From Ascarosepion bandense (taxonomy: Eukaryota; Mollusca; Cephalopoda; Sepiida; Sepiidae), in NCBI GenBank assembly GCA_037127315.1, contig JBBBDQ010000230.1, positions 1,111,001 through 1,175,000 of the forward strand: 64,000 bases of DNA. Reading direction: 5' to 3'. Numbering within the stretch: the first letter of the stretch is position 1; every line of letters begins with the position of its first letter. Shown here piece after piece: positions 43,557 to 54,556 of the stretch. A program made the position numbers and the translations under genes. The notes below the pieces were generated by a model. The model saw only the letters and a list, made by a program, of their open reading frames with translations. It was not told where the DNA came from and searched no databases.

Positions 43557-43712
43557 AGATACATGACTGACTGGTTGCCAGCCAAGGATATAAAACCCAA
43601 TCTGTCCTGTTATTTGACCCATAGCTGGAGGAAAGTGATGGATTAATATCTTCACCGAGGGTTTTGCGCATAAATGAATGCAACAAATTCAATTTGAATT
43701 TGACCTCGACAC
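43557..43712 (-). mobile_element. tRNA-derived SINE, family 1, internal fragment
   Basis: Begins abruptly inside the family (AAGATACATGACTGACTGG on the plus strand) and repeats GGTTGCCAGCCAAGGATATA. It suggests unequal recombination between two adjacent copies. Confidence 0.78.
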
Positions 43713-43726
43713 TTCAACCTTTTTCT

Positions 43727-44040
43727 TCAGTGGTGACCCTCACCCCCAACAATTAATCAAAATATGCACCCTACATCTTCACTGACATACCCCACTTTTT
43801 TTCTGGTGATCTCGGACCGACGGGGAAAAGGTCGTCTAATGGAAAGATGAATTCTTCACTGGCGACCCCCGCAAGTCCAAAGAACACGCACCCATCTTCT
43901 TCACTGGCCAAGCCCGACGCGGAAAAAGAACACCTAAATTGAAGAATCACCCCTTCACTGGTGATTCGCGAAGACCAAACCCAGCGAAAAACATGCAGTG
44001 GAAAAATTCCTACTACCTACACTAACGACCCTCGATGTCC
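43727..44040. repeat. Degenerate TTCTTCACTGGTGACC repeats
   Basis: The phrase CTTCACTGG(T/C)GA recurs at about 43732, 43849, 43892 and 43950, each followed by C-rich sequence such as CCCCCGCAAG or CGCGAAGACC. TGG-initiated motifs of this sort resemble primer-binding leaders of LTR retrotransposons, but I saw no LTR pair or gag/pol. Confidence 0.5.
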
Positions 44041-45084
44041 AAAGACAAAAAGAAAAATGTTTACCGCAACATAAAAAAACAAAATTCATGCATCACAACA
44101 TATAATGGTGACTCAAAATTCTACAGGAAAAGAAAGAAAGAAAGAAAGAAAACCAGAGCCCAGGAGGTGTGAATAAAACATGTTGTCAAATTATACGCTG
44201 ATACAATATCAACTTCTACCGACAACTGGAAAAGTTCAACGTACTCTCAACTCCAAAGATATGTACCTAACAAATACACTTTTTATTGATTAAAATTATT
44301 CAAGTTTATATGAAACCAACCTTATCAATTTGTTTTATGCTTTTCACTGAATAATACACATTTTTCCTGACTTTATCGAATTTCAAGATTTTCAAAACTT
44401 TCAAGTCTCAAAAAGATTCCAACTTCAAATTATATGCCGATAAATTATCAACCTCTAATAAGAACAACGGAATTAAAAAAAAAACTCTACAAAACATCGA
44501 AACTACAAACACTTTTAAACGTTTAACCCCGTTTTCTAAAAACGAGCTGCTTGACAGCTTTTAATTTTAAACTGTAAAAATTCCAAAGAAAATCCTTAAT
44601 TTTATTTTCGTCTTGAAAAATATAATTCATTTTCTCTGTATCCTTACGCTGCTTAAAAATTTGACCTTTGATATACGGACAAACTAAGCCTACCTACTTT
44701 TATGGATTTCAAACAAGACGCTTAAATATTGACAACAATTATGGAAACACATCTCAACCCACACAACAGCAAAACAAAACAAAAACTAATATATAAAAAG
44801 CGACACCAGATACCATTACAACTCGTCAAGTGGAAGGGAAGTTTTGTAGAGATAGGAAATTAAGAATTAAAATCAACCTTCTTTTTCATTTTTACAAAAA
44901 TTCCCAATGACGTGTGAAATCCTGGTTTTTCGCAAATAGAAAAAGGATTTACTATGTGCTTAAGGAAAAGTCCAAACCAGATTTCGCAAGTAGGTGTTAA
45001 ATTGATTTTGACCAATGGGAGCGACTTGAAAGACTTAAAAGCTTAGCGATCAAGTGTGAAATTCCAAAGCACTATATATATATA
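44041..45084. other. No gene; weak direct-repeat pair
   Basis: CAAATTATACGCTGATACAA at about 44188 recurs as CAAATTATATGCCGATAAAT near 44433, each followed by ATCAAC(T/C)TCTA. Possible remnant of the preceding element. Confidence 0.5.
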
Positions 45085-45266
45085 TTTTTTAATCATATCA
45101 CCCCAAGCAAGGCAGTAACACCACTGATGCGCAGGGGGCTACGTAAATGTGAAAAGAGTAGAAGAGAGAAAACCGGAAACCACATCCTTAACAGGGAACA
45201 AGGGATGAGCCTCTTCAGCTGTTCATTAGACGGGGTGGAGTGTGAACCGGGCGATAGTTTAGTCTA
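45085..45266 (-). mobile_element. Short LINE-tailed element (SINE-like), copy 2
   Basis: Minus strand starts TAGACTAAACTATCGCCCGG, the same base as the copy at 30308. It has GGTTCACACTCCACCCCG and ends with the LINE terminus TTGCTTGGGGTGATATGATT and a short A run next to (TA)n. GGTTCACACTCC resembles a degenerate box B. Confidence 0.7.
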
Positions 45267-45730
45267 TCTACTCCAATTAAATAAATGACTTCGATCAGCG
45301 TCAGAGAGTCAGATGGGAGCAGCGAGACGAAACTGCTAAAATGTAACCGGAGAAACTTCAAGTAAGACCCGGACATAGCTCGCTTTGCACATTGTTCTCC
45401 CTCTCCTTCTTTCTCGTTTGCTGATTCATTTTACTTCTTCTTCTCCATCCAAAAATATTCCTCCGTACGTGCGCATATACTTTTTCAACATTATTACAAA
45501 CATCTTCCACAAATCTTGATACACTTAACTCAACTTTCTCATTGAACATTAATTTCTACGAATTTTTGTTATTCATTTCTTTTAATAAATTTCGGTTTTA
45601 AAAATGAAAGCTGTATATTATTATTCTTACACTATTTCTCACTATTCCACACTTTTCAACTTGCCGACAACCAACCTTCTGTTGATATCCTTCTGATAAC
45701 TCTGATGATAATTCTAGAAAAATCTTGTAA

Positions 45731-46620
45731 GCTTTAGGGAGTTTGGTTATGTCTGACACGAGGCCGAGTTGAAAGAAACATTAACCATCCCCCTATAGCT
45801 TCAGCATTACAATGCACATCTGCCACAAAGAGATACAAGGTGGCAATTGACGTTATTTTAAACTTTTATAGATTGTAACTATCAGGGAGGTAAGTAAACG
45901 GAAGTGCAAGAAAAGAACTTATTAGAGTGGGAAAAGGCGGTTAAGTTTAACTATTTCTACGGTAAATGGGTGAGACCTTGATGTTCTAGAAACACGCATA
46001 AATAATCGGTAAACATGAGACTTGTGTATGTCTGACCATTGTCGCAGGAGTTTACAGTGAGAGAAAACAAGGCACAGGAGATGTCGAATAAAGGGTAAGA
46101 GTGGGATGCGATAGAAAGAGATACAAGGTGGCAATTGACGTTTTGTTTAAACGTATAGAGGTTGTAGCTATCAGGGAAGCAAGTAAACGGAATTGCGAGA
46201 AAAGAATCTATTAGAGCTTTAGGGAGTTTGGTTATGTCTGACACGAGGCCGAGTTGAAAGAAACATTAACCATCCCCCTATAGCTTCAGCATTACAATGC
46301 ACATCTGCCACAAAGAGATACAAGGTGGCAATTGACGTTATTTTAAACTTTTAGAGATTGTAGCTATCAGGGAAGCAAGTAAACGGAATTGCGAGAAAAG
46401 AATCTATTAGAGCGGAAGAGACGTTTATACGTATAGTGTTGTCGCTATTAGGGAAGCAAGTAAACGGAATTGCGAGAAAAGAATCTATTAGAGCGGAAGA
46501 GACGGTTACGTGTAACTATTTCTACGGTAAAAGGTTGAGACTTTGATGTTCTAGTAGCCCGCATACAAAAATTGGCAAACGTGAGAATTGTGTAAGTCTA
46601 ACCGTTATGATTCATGTGAA
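45731..46620 (-). repeat. Segmentally duplicated LINE 3' fragment
   Basis: The block starting GCTTTAGGGAGTTTGGTTAT at 45731 recurs at 46216 (offset 485 bp) and includes a LINE RT-ORF antisense segment (GGTGGCAATTGACG). A further unit with AAGCAAGTAAACGGAATTGC recurs at about 46375 and 46455. The sequence is the minus-strand LINE C-terminal and 3' UTR, rearranged. Confidence 0.85.
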
Positions 46621-46857
46621 ATAAAAAGAACGGAGCGAAATGGGTATCTTTGGTATTTTTAAACGTTATTCTATCTTGGAGAAGCGCCGTCTACAACAAA
46701 GACATTGAGGCAAAAGAGAAACAAAAACGCGGCTTTCTGTTGAAACCGCGGATATATAGTTTTTCAAAGAAAAAAGTTTATTTTTATATATTTTCACTCA
46801 GTTTGTCACATATTTTATCAGTAATTTTCGACAAAACGAGAGAAAATCTCATTTTAA

Positions 46858-47370
46858 TCTAAATTTATTTATAAATGGAAGTTTATCTGTGTATGTGTGT
46901 CTCTGTGTGTGCGTGTTCGTTACCTATAGACTCCGAAACTCCTGAACCGATTTTCTTGAAAATTTACACAGTTGTACTATAATCGTCTGCGAGTGTTCTT
47001 AGCTAGGTTTTGTGTCGAGGTACCCCCGATAAATATCGAAAATCGATAATCGAAAAAATCGGGTTATAGAAGGAGTGGTCCGATTTTAATCACATTTGAT
47101 ACACTCATAGACAAAGACATAGGGAACGATATTCAGACGTTTCAGGGTTGCAGTTCTTACAATAGTGCAGATAATTTGATATCGATACCAGGAAATCAAA
47201 ATTTGACTTACATTCATTCATTTTTCTTTCAGTCTACGGTTTCGCTTTAACTGGAAACAATTATTGCTTTTTAGTCTTTCGTGCCAACGTCCAAAGAGTC
47301 TGAGCTCCAGGACCATGGATTAGTTTTAAATCTTTCATTACACCCGAGCAATGCCTGGCTATACTGCTAG
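46858..47370 (+). mobile_element. Non-autonomous Helitron, copy 3
   Basis: A|TCTAAATTTATTTATAAATG to GAGCAATGCCTGGCTATA then CTAG|T. 513 bp, the same length as copy 2, though the inner parts differ. The terminal hairpin has two changes (ATGCCTGG for ACGCCGGG). Confidence 0.87.
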
Positions 47371-47575
47371 TATCTTATATAATCAGTGAAATGATATTTT
47401 GTAAAAACTAATACATTAGGCTAAGAACGTCAGAAATTGTATGGGAATATTATGTTTGTGTAATTGTTAGCTTGCTAGATCAATTACGACTGAAGAGAAA
47501 GTTTATTCTTCACTTGGTGCTCCATACTTTCGGTCCTGTTTCTCATCTAAGCTTAGGAAGTCTTTTTAGAGCCCG

Positions 47576-47650
47576 TCGATGTTAGCAAGCTTGCCGCGAT
47601 AGAATCACGACAATTGATTTGTGAGTTCGATCCTTAATGAGTACCCCATA
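47576..47650 (+). mobile_element. Possible tRNA-like SINE head
   Basis: GTTAGCAAGCTTGCC and GTGAGTTCGATCC have the spacing of box A and box B. No family partner in this window. Confidence 0.33.
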
Positions 47651-48098
47651 CTTAGAAAATTATCGACTGTATATTTTGCTTTTCTCGAAGTAGCATAAAT
47701 ATGGCTATACATAAAAATGCTGAGGATTCAATGGTCTCAGCGTGTAAGGTACAATAATTCTTAAGGAAAATAACAACAGACAGAACACTTATGCATAAAA
47801 TCAGGAAAAGAAATCTGAAATAAGGACGGAAGACTTGGAAAACGTAATCCTCACTGGGAGGAAGTGAGCCACTTACCTGACTAACTTGCGTGAATAGATG
47901 AAGGAACTGGGATAAGTGTTAGCTCGATGAAATTGATAAAAACTGCTAAGGTGTCACAAGGAAAAAAAGTGTCCTTCTGTACATCCATATCTCTCCAATT
48001 TTTTTTTCATCCATAGGTAAATTTCTGAACACTTACTGCCTTATAGGAGTGTGGATATAACATAGCAATATAGTATTCTTTTATTTTATTCTAACGAG

Positions 48099-48099
<1 letters not shown>
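47651..48099. other. No gene seen
   Basis: No recognised feature. Confidence 0.45.
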
Positions 48100-48136
<37 letters not shown>

Positions 48137-48176
48137 GTTATTATTATTTATTTATTTATTTATTTAATTTTTTTGT

Positions 48177-48207
<31 letters not shown>

Positions 48208-48235
48208 GTTTTTGTTTTTTGTTTTTTGTTTTCAG
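48100..48235. repeat. (TTA)n(TTTA)n(TTTTG)n compound microsatellite
   Basis: Three successive T-rich repeat types. Confidence 0.97.
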
Positions 48236-48515
48236 CACTTTGTCTTAACTTTTGGATTGTGTTTGTTACTAGTTCAATGCATGTGCGGATATCGATGTCA
48301 TATTTTCCAACCTCTGAATTTGTTTCGTACTCCCATATTTTTCTTTTAATACTGGCATCTCCAATTTGGAACTCATATCTTAGCTTATCATAGCCTTGTT
48401 GAGGACTATATTTTTTTGTCTTTCAATTTATGATTAGTCTTTTCTTCTCGCCTTCTTAATAGCCATGTCTAGGATTTTTAGTAGGTTTATTTTCGTGTCA
48501 GTTATCAACACAATA

Positions 48516-48820
48516 TCAGTCAGTTAAGTGCCATACGTGTTAAATGCTTGGGCAATCATGTATCGAAAGAGACATAACTGACTGTGCAGAAAATTATCCC
48601 GGAGTAGATTGCTATTACTTTATGCGGTATACTTTATGCCAACCAAGGCTATAGAACCTAATCTATCCTGCCATTTAACCCATAAGTGGAGGATAGAGAT
48701 GGATCAATATCTTTCCTAAGTGTATTTGCGCGTAAGTGAATGCAAGAAATTTAACTGGAATTCTAACTCGGCTCCCCGATTTTCGTTCCGAGCCGATATT
48801 CACTGCGCCACAACGCACAT
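48516..48820 (-). mobile_element. tRNA-derived SINE, family 1
   Basis: Full-length minus-strand copy from GTTGTGGCGCAGTGAATATC near 48820 to the tail AACTGACTGATATTG. Confidence 0.87.
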
Positions 48821-48830
48821 TCTACAGTCA

Positions 48831-49145
48831 GTTAAGTGCCATATATAGATAGTAATGGTTTTAGCAATGCATGTTTCACGAATTAACTCATAGACGAGGG
48901 AAAAGATGGATTGATATATTTCCCAAGGATACTAGCTTCTAAATGGTTATAACGAACTAAACTTGAACCGGAATTTGAACCGGAACTCGGCTCAATGATT
49001 AACAATTCTGAGCTATTATCCATTACACCACCTGCACATCCAAGCTTACAGCACCGGATAATTTTAAAGGATCATTCATCTAGGTAATGACCAAACTCAA
49101 CGTTACTTAACTTCGGTAATTGTACGGGAACCTGTGTTTCAATGT
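48831..49145 (-). mobile_element. 5S-tRNA composite SINE
   Basis: Minus strand from 49145: CATTGAAACACAGGTTCCCG, ACCGAAGTTAAGTAACGTTG, GTTTGGTCATTACCTAGATG (5S-like), CCGGTGCTGTAAGCTTGG (5S 3' end), GTGCAGGTGGTGTAATGGAT (tRNA box A), GGTTCAAATTCCGG (box B), then TATCCTTGGGAAATATATCA and AACTGACTGTAG from the SINE family 1 body. The most complete composite here. Confidence 0.82.
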
Positions 49146-49205
49146 ACTACCGCCGTAACCCTGCCTGCGCGCACACACACACACACACACACATATATAT
49201 TTTCT

Positions 49206-49236
<31 letters not shown>

Positions 49237-49995
49237 CTGTTTATTTTCAGTAGATGCACTTTTTGAAAAGTCGCTCGGTTTAATTGTTTATTATCGATCT
49301 GCTGACCTATAAAAATTAAATATTAAAATAATGGCCCTACAGTTAGCTTGGAATCTGCATCTCCCTGGGCAAGAGACACCGACGTATATATACCGTCTTA
49401 GGCTATTAAAGGTAACACCGATCAAACCAAGTTGGATAGTGACATTAGATACGAAACTGATCAGATAAAGCATTTTGATTATGTCGAGAAATAATTCGCT
49501 TAAAAAGCACAATTTAGCTTTCCTTGAACGGCAATGTACTTTGCTTGGAGTATAAAATTAAAAAAATAACTTTGCCTTTTCCATCATTTGAACCAGTTTC
49601 CATCATTTTGCTACGTCAACATTTTCAGTTATCTGTCTACGTCTTTGTTTCATTTATTTATTTTTCTATTTTTAATTTGGAACAAAACAATAGGAATGAT
49701 TTTGAATACATCGATAATAATATTTACTGGCAGTGTTTCAACAAACCATGAGAATATTTGCAGCGGGTTTGGCTTCTGAGGCAAGGTTGAACAGTGGGTC
49801 TTCCATATTCGTCTGCTATTTTCCCAAGGGCCGCCCATTTGTGTTTTGATTCTTCATTTTTCTTTTTCTTAGGCTAACACAAATATTATTTCAAGCTGTT
49901 CAACTCCAACAAACACCTCGGATATAATTTTTTTTCTCTAGATTTTCACTTGAACTCCGACTGCGAATCACTGAATATTATTTTTAAAAGCAAAG
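49146..49995. other. No gene seen; (CA)n(TA)n near 49170-49235
   Basis: Frames are weak and unrecognised. Confidence 0.45.

Positions 49996-50046
<51 letters not shown>
49996..50046. repeat. (TTA)n microsatellite
   Basis: About 17 units. Confidence 0.97.
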
Positions 50047-50920
50047 GCGTTTAGCAATAAGAAACAGACATTTTTAATACGGTATATATTTTGTAAAATA
50101 ATATAATTACAAGAAAAACGTTAGCTAAATGCACGGCAACGTTTTGTTTTTTTTATTTGAATAAACTTAAACCGTTAATTCCTATAACTATTTACGACGT
50201 ATACACTATCAAGTGTAATTTTACACACTTTTCCCTATGGGCATTAATATGGCTCAATCTGACACAAAAGCACAAAGGGGTTACGCAGATACAAACTGAT
50301 TTATGAGGTCAGACGTCAGTGTTATTAGATTATAGAAAGAGTTCTAAATCATGTCCATTGTTTTATAGCGATCGAATCGAGGTCGCCATGTTGTGGACTC
50401 TATATGAGGTAAGTAATTTGTGGTATCGATTCGGGTCACTATTTATGGTTGTATAGAATGGATCATTGTCACATTTTGTGAGGCTCCTTTTGTGTTATCT
50501 TGTATAATGTCAGAATTACCAAATTATTGGAGTAGAATCAATATACCTAGATCTCACGGATTCAGATCGATGTTCTTATGTTATGTTAGATATTTTACTG
50601 AATTCTTGATAATACGTGTTGAGACATTTCTTTCATGATACGATTGTACTGGTTATAAATGGCTAAATATAGTTTCAGTAAGTTCCGGAAAATGGTCGTT
50701 AGCAGCGATTATGATCAGACGGGATATGTGGTGCGTTGCCGCCAATTTTTATTAGCGACTGAAACTCACTGTTTCGCTCAAAACTTTTTATTAAAAAAAA
50801 GTACTTATACGTCTTCTAATGGGAATCAAAGACTCAATAAATTTAAAAAAATAGCTATCTATCACGGCGTGTACATTACGTATTTATCTTAACGTGTTCA
50901 ATATCTATGTCAGCTTGTTC
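50047..50920. other. No gene seen
   Basis: Frames of about 70 codons without recognised motifs. Confidence 0.45.
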
Positions 50921-50975
50921 ATTATCTATCTATCTATCTATCTATCTATCAAATCTATCTATCTAAGTCTGTTCT

Positions 50976-51024
<49 letters not shown>

Positions 51025-51038
51025 AGTCTGTTCTTATC

Positions 51039-51081
<43 letters not shown>

Positions 51082-51090
51082 AGTCTGTTC

Positions 51091-51134
<44 letters not shown>

Positions 51135-51143
51135 AGTCTGTTC

Positions 51144-51183
<40 letters not shown>

Positions 51184-51258
51184 AGTCTGTTCATTATCTA
51201 TCTATGTATCTATCTCAGTCTTTTCATTATCTATCTATCTATCTATCTCAGTCTTTTC

Positions 51259-51325
<67 letters not shown>

Positions 51326-51334
51326 GTCTGTCAG
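50921..51334. repeat. (TATC)n array with higher-order units
   Basis: TATC tracts punctuated by AAGTCTGTTCATTATC or CAGTCTTTTCATTATC about every 50-75 bp, so a tetranucleotide array is itself amplified in longer units. It continues at 52075-52132 after a LINE. Confidence 0.97.
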
Positions 51335-51336
51335 TC

Positions 51337-52055
51337 TACTGCTAAGAAGGTTGGGTCACTGTGTCGTCCACTGCTAAGAAGGTTGGGTCACTGTGTCGAT
51401 CCAGGATGTTCTTTCCGCCTGAATCCATCCTGCATATATACAAGTCTACCATTCGACCCTGCATGGAGTACTGCTGCCATTTATGGTCAGGCGCCCCTGC
51501 CACTCACCTCAGTGTTCTCGACAGCCTCCAAAGGAGAGTTAGTAACGTGGTAGGTGCTGACTTGGCGGCTTGACTACAGCCACTTCCCCACCGACGAAAT
51601 GTGGTCTCCCTTTGTCTGTTCTATAAGTACTTTCATGGCTTCTCCTCAGACGAACTTAAGTCACTAGTGCCTCCTCAACAGGTGTTTACTCGTGCAACCA
51701 GAATGGCAACTGGGTCCCACCCATTCACTGCAGCTTTTTCTCTCGCACTTCACACCAGTGGAACTCACTCTCGTATTCTTGCTTTCCTGACGGCTACAAC
51801 CTCCAGAAATATAAATGCAATGTCAATACTCATCTACTAACCACTTGTCTCTAGCCCTTCCCCCACCCCGTATATCCTTCCCTTTCTCTCCCCCTTTGCA
51901 ACTGTCATTATACCTGCATTTTCATCTTTCTATTGCTTCTTTCTAATTGGTTTGTAATCCTCTTCTCCCTCCTCTAATTAATTTTCATTCAGTTATGTAG
52001 CCACCCCCCGCACATCAGTGGCATTTACGGCTTGCCCGGGGTGAAATGATTACAA
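51337..52055 (+). mobile_element. LINE 3' end inserted in a TATC array
   Basis: RT-ORF end (ARMFFPPESILHIYKST-like, RPCMEYCCHLWSGAP, then YKYFHGFSSDELKSLVPP) with a stop in LAA* near 51573. A deletion joins FTA to the AFSLALHTSG segment by frameshift. It has a 3' UTR and terminus CTTGCCCGGGGTGAAATGAT plus a short A run. CTCAGTCTTTTCATTATC occurs before and after the insertion. The 5' edge has a 29-bp segment (ACTGCTAAGAAGGTTGGGTC...) duplicated in tandem at 51338 and 51370. Confidence 0.87.
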
Positions 52056-52073
52056 AAAAATCTCAGTCTTTTC

Positions 52074-52074
<1 letters not shown>

Positions 52075-52132
<58 letters not shown>
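52075..52132. repeat. (TATC)n, right part of the array
   Basis: Continuation beyond the LINE. Confidence 0.97.
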
Positions 52133-52193
52133 CGATGCAAGTTTATTATATATCTACCTAACTATCTACCTAGCTAGCTAGCTAGCTATATTA

Positions 52194-52440
52194 CAGTCAG
52201 ATCACGTTAAACTAGCGGTTCCACTACGATCACTACCGCCTGGTCAGTACCTGGATCGATAACCGCATGGGATTACCAAGTGGTGTAATCTTCGTTAGGC
52301 GTGGTGTGTCATGGATAATGACTTGAAGTTATTAATCTGAGAGTTGATTTCAAAACCCTAATGTGTTTGTTATATTTACTTACGAGCAAATATCCATGAG
52401 AAAGACATAAATCACCGTTTTCTGCCCCAAGCTTTAGGTT
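52194..52440 (+). mobile_element. 5S-tRNA composite SINE
   Basis: GGTTCCACTACGATCACTAC, CGCCTGGTCAGTACCTGGAT, GGGATTACCAAGTGGTGTAA (5S-like), then CGTGGTGTGTCATGGATAAT (tRNA head) and a degenerate box B. The body has ACTTACGAGCAAATATCCATG. The 3' end is lost. A full SINE family 1 follows directly. Confidence 0.75.
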
Positions 52441-52452
52441 GTCTATTGAGAT

Positions 52453-52741
52453 ATGCGTTGTGGTGCAGTGGATATCGGTTCGGAATCAGAAATCGGGGTT
52501 CCGAGTTCGAATTTCAGATGAATTCATTGCATTCACTTACGCGCAAATACCTTTGGGAAAGGTATTAATCCGTCTCTTCTCTCAAGTTATGTGTTAAATA
52601 ACAGGACAGATTAGCAACCAGTTTACCGCTGAAAGTAATGGCAACCTACTCCGGGATAATCTTCTACCAAGTCAGTCATGTCTCTTTCGAGACATGATCG
52701 CCCAAGCGTGTATCACGTATGGCACTTAACTGACTGACTGA
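52453..52741 (+). mobile_element. tRNA-derived SINE, family 1 (well preserved)
   Basis: GCGTTGTGGTGCAGTGGATA, box B GAGTTCGAATTTC, ATTCACTTACGCGCAAATAC, CTTTGGGAAAGGTATTAATC, CATGTCTCTTTCGAGACATG and ACTTAACTGACTGACTGA. A small deletion removes the GGTTCTATAGCCTTGG part. Best reference for the family. Confidence 0.9.
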
Positions 52742-52919
52742 TCCCCAAATTATTATTATATAAAAAATCCTTAAAATCTAAAAATATGAATGAATCAATA
52801 TTTATCAAACTATGTCTGTGTGAGGATTTTTATCAATCGTTCGTTATATCTGTCTGTAATCGGGGGCATTATTTTTCGCTCTATTTATTTATCTCAGATT
52901 GTTTATTTCAGTATATATA
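52742..52919. other. Spacer
   Basis: Nothing recognised. Confidence 0.5.
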
Positions 52920-53240
52920 GCGAAACAAACAGATCTGTCTGCGGATGACTATTTATGATCTCACTCCCTGATTGAGAACTATGAAGGAATGGTAGACTTT
53001 AAAAAACTGTAGCTACTCACGCATCTACGCATCGTTCATTCAGTTATGAATCTGAACACTCTCGGTTACTGGCATGTGTTTACATTGTATATAACACGAT
53101 AAAGTCTGCCTTCCTCTACCGAGCGCCCATAGCTCAGAAGTAGAATCGCTGACTGATATCAATTCGGTCGGTTTTCAATTCTGGCTAGAAACAATTGGAT
53201 GTCTCAACCTCTTGATGAACTGTGATACAGATGACTATAT
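52920..53240 (+). mobile_element. tRNA-derived SINE, family 2, with 3' end of a previous unit
   Basis: Begins with the family 3' end (AACAGATCTGTCTGCGGATG) followed directly by the extended 5' part (GATCTCACTCCCTGATTGAG), then CCCATAGCTCAGAAGTAGAA and a shortened 3' end GATACAGATGACTATAT. This 3'-to-5' junction suggests a head-to-tail dimer. Confidence 0.82.
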
Positions 53241-53546
53241 ATATATATATATATATATTTAGAATTTATAACATTAATATGTTATAATATCACTACAAAA
53301 GTAGTTTCGACACTACTTGTGTCATATCAAGTGATGAGGTTTATTTTAATTTGAAGAGTTTTAAAAGGTTCAAAATTAGAGAGGTATTGTTACATAGGCA
53401 GTATGGACTAATCAAAATAAAATAATTTTATATTTGAAGAATGACAACAGACTTCAAAAAACAAATTGTTGGGCATTAATATATTTGATTAAAATAAAGA
53501 TAAGCATTATTAATCGACCATTAGATTCACGTAACTTTATTTTATT

Positions 53547-53625
<79 letters not shown>

Positions 53626-53685
53626 CCGCGTCTTCATTAATTATCAGTCTCAATCTGTTCATTATCTAATCTTTTCATTTTCTTT
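53241..53685. other. No gene; (TA)n at 53241-53260 and 53550-53622
   Basis: AT-rich; the Ile/Tyr frame is from the TA tract. Confidence 0.6.
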
Positions 53686-53733
53686 TTCTTTCTTTCTTTC
53701 TTTCTATCTATCTATCTATCTATCTATCTATCG
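53686..53733. repeat. (TTTC)n(TATC)n microsatellite
   Basis: TTTC changes to TATC at about 53705. Confidence 0.97.
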
Positions 53734-54202
53734 CAACGTGGTGCGTTTTCGCCCTAGAAACATCTGATGTTGCTTTAGCTGAACTTACAACGCTAGTGAA
53801 TTAGAGAATTGCTTATCGTGGCTGTGATTAAAATCGAGAACTTTTCAGCACCCTCCCATATGTCTCAGTGTCACTTTACCACATTTGTCCTTTGTTTGTA
53901 AACACCCTTCTTCCTGGCATTTTTCCATATTTGCCGCTGGACCACGGATTTCGTAAATATGTAAGCAAAGGTCAGAAATGCAAGATAATTGTCGGATGTT
54001 GTCTCGAAATTGACACGTATTTTTCTTTTTCGTTTTCACTAATTTATTCCTGTTTATTCCATTGCCTTGTCTTTCTACCCTGCATCGATTTCGTTAATTT
54101 GTGAAACTACGAGACTAAATATTTCTTCATAACTTAACCTAAAGCACATCTCTTAGTTTTGTAGTACTTGATATTATCTAAAAGAAATGGCTTGCTGCTG
54201 TA
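53734..54202. other. No gene recognised
   Basis: Short frames on both strands without known motifs. Confidence 0.45.
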
Positions 54203-54455
54203 TCAGGCTGAAACAGCGGTTCCCGCATGATCACGGAAGTAACACTTCACCGAGCCTTGTCAGTACTTAGATGAGTAACCGCTTTAGAAATCCGTGAGCT
54301 ATAACTTAGGTGTGTGGCTGATGTGATAGATAATGATTTAGAACTGTTAATCGTAGGTCCGAGTTTCAATTTCATTTGGGTTCGTTTTATTCTCTAACAT
54401 TCAAATATTCTTGAGAAATGTATAAATCCGTCTCTTATGTTATGGGTTAATTAAT
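54203..54455 (+). mobile_element. 5S-tRNA composite SINE
   Basis: GTTCCCGCATGATCACGGAA, TTGTCAGTACTTAGATGAGT (5S-like), GTGAGCTATAAC, then GTGTGGCTGATGTGATAGAT (tRNA head) and GGTCCGAGTTTCAATTTC (box B). The body ends GTATAAATCCGTCTC and GTTATGGGTTAA, as in SINE family 1. Confidence 0.75.
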
Positions 54456-54556
54456 TAGTGTATTTACCGTGCTTTCGACTTGAATGAGTTGTGACACAAA
54501 TGCTATTACGTGTAAATGATAACACCGATATATATATATATGTATACATATATAGT

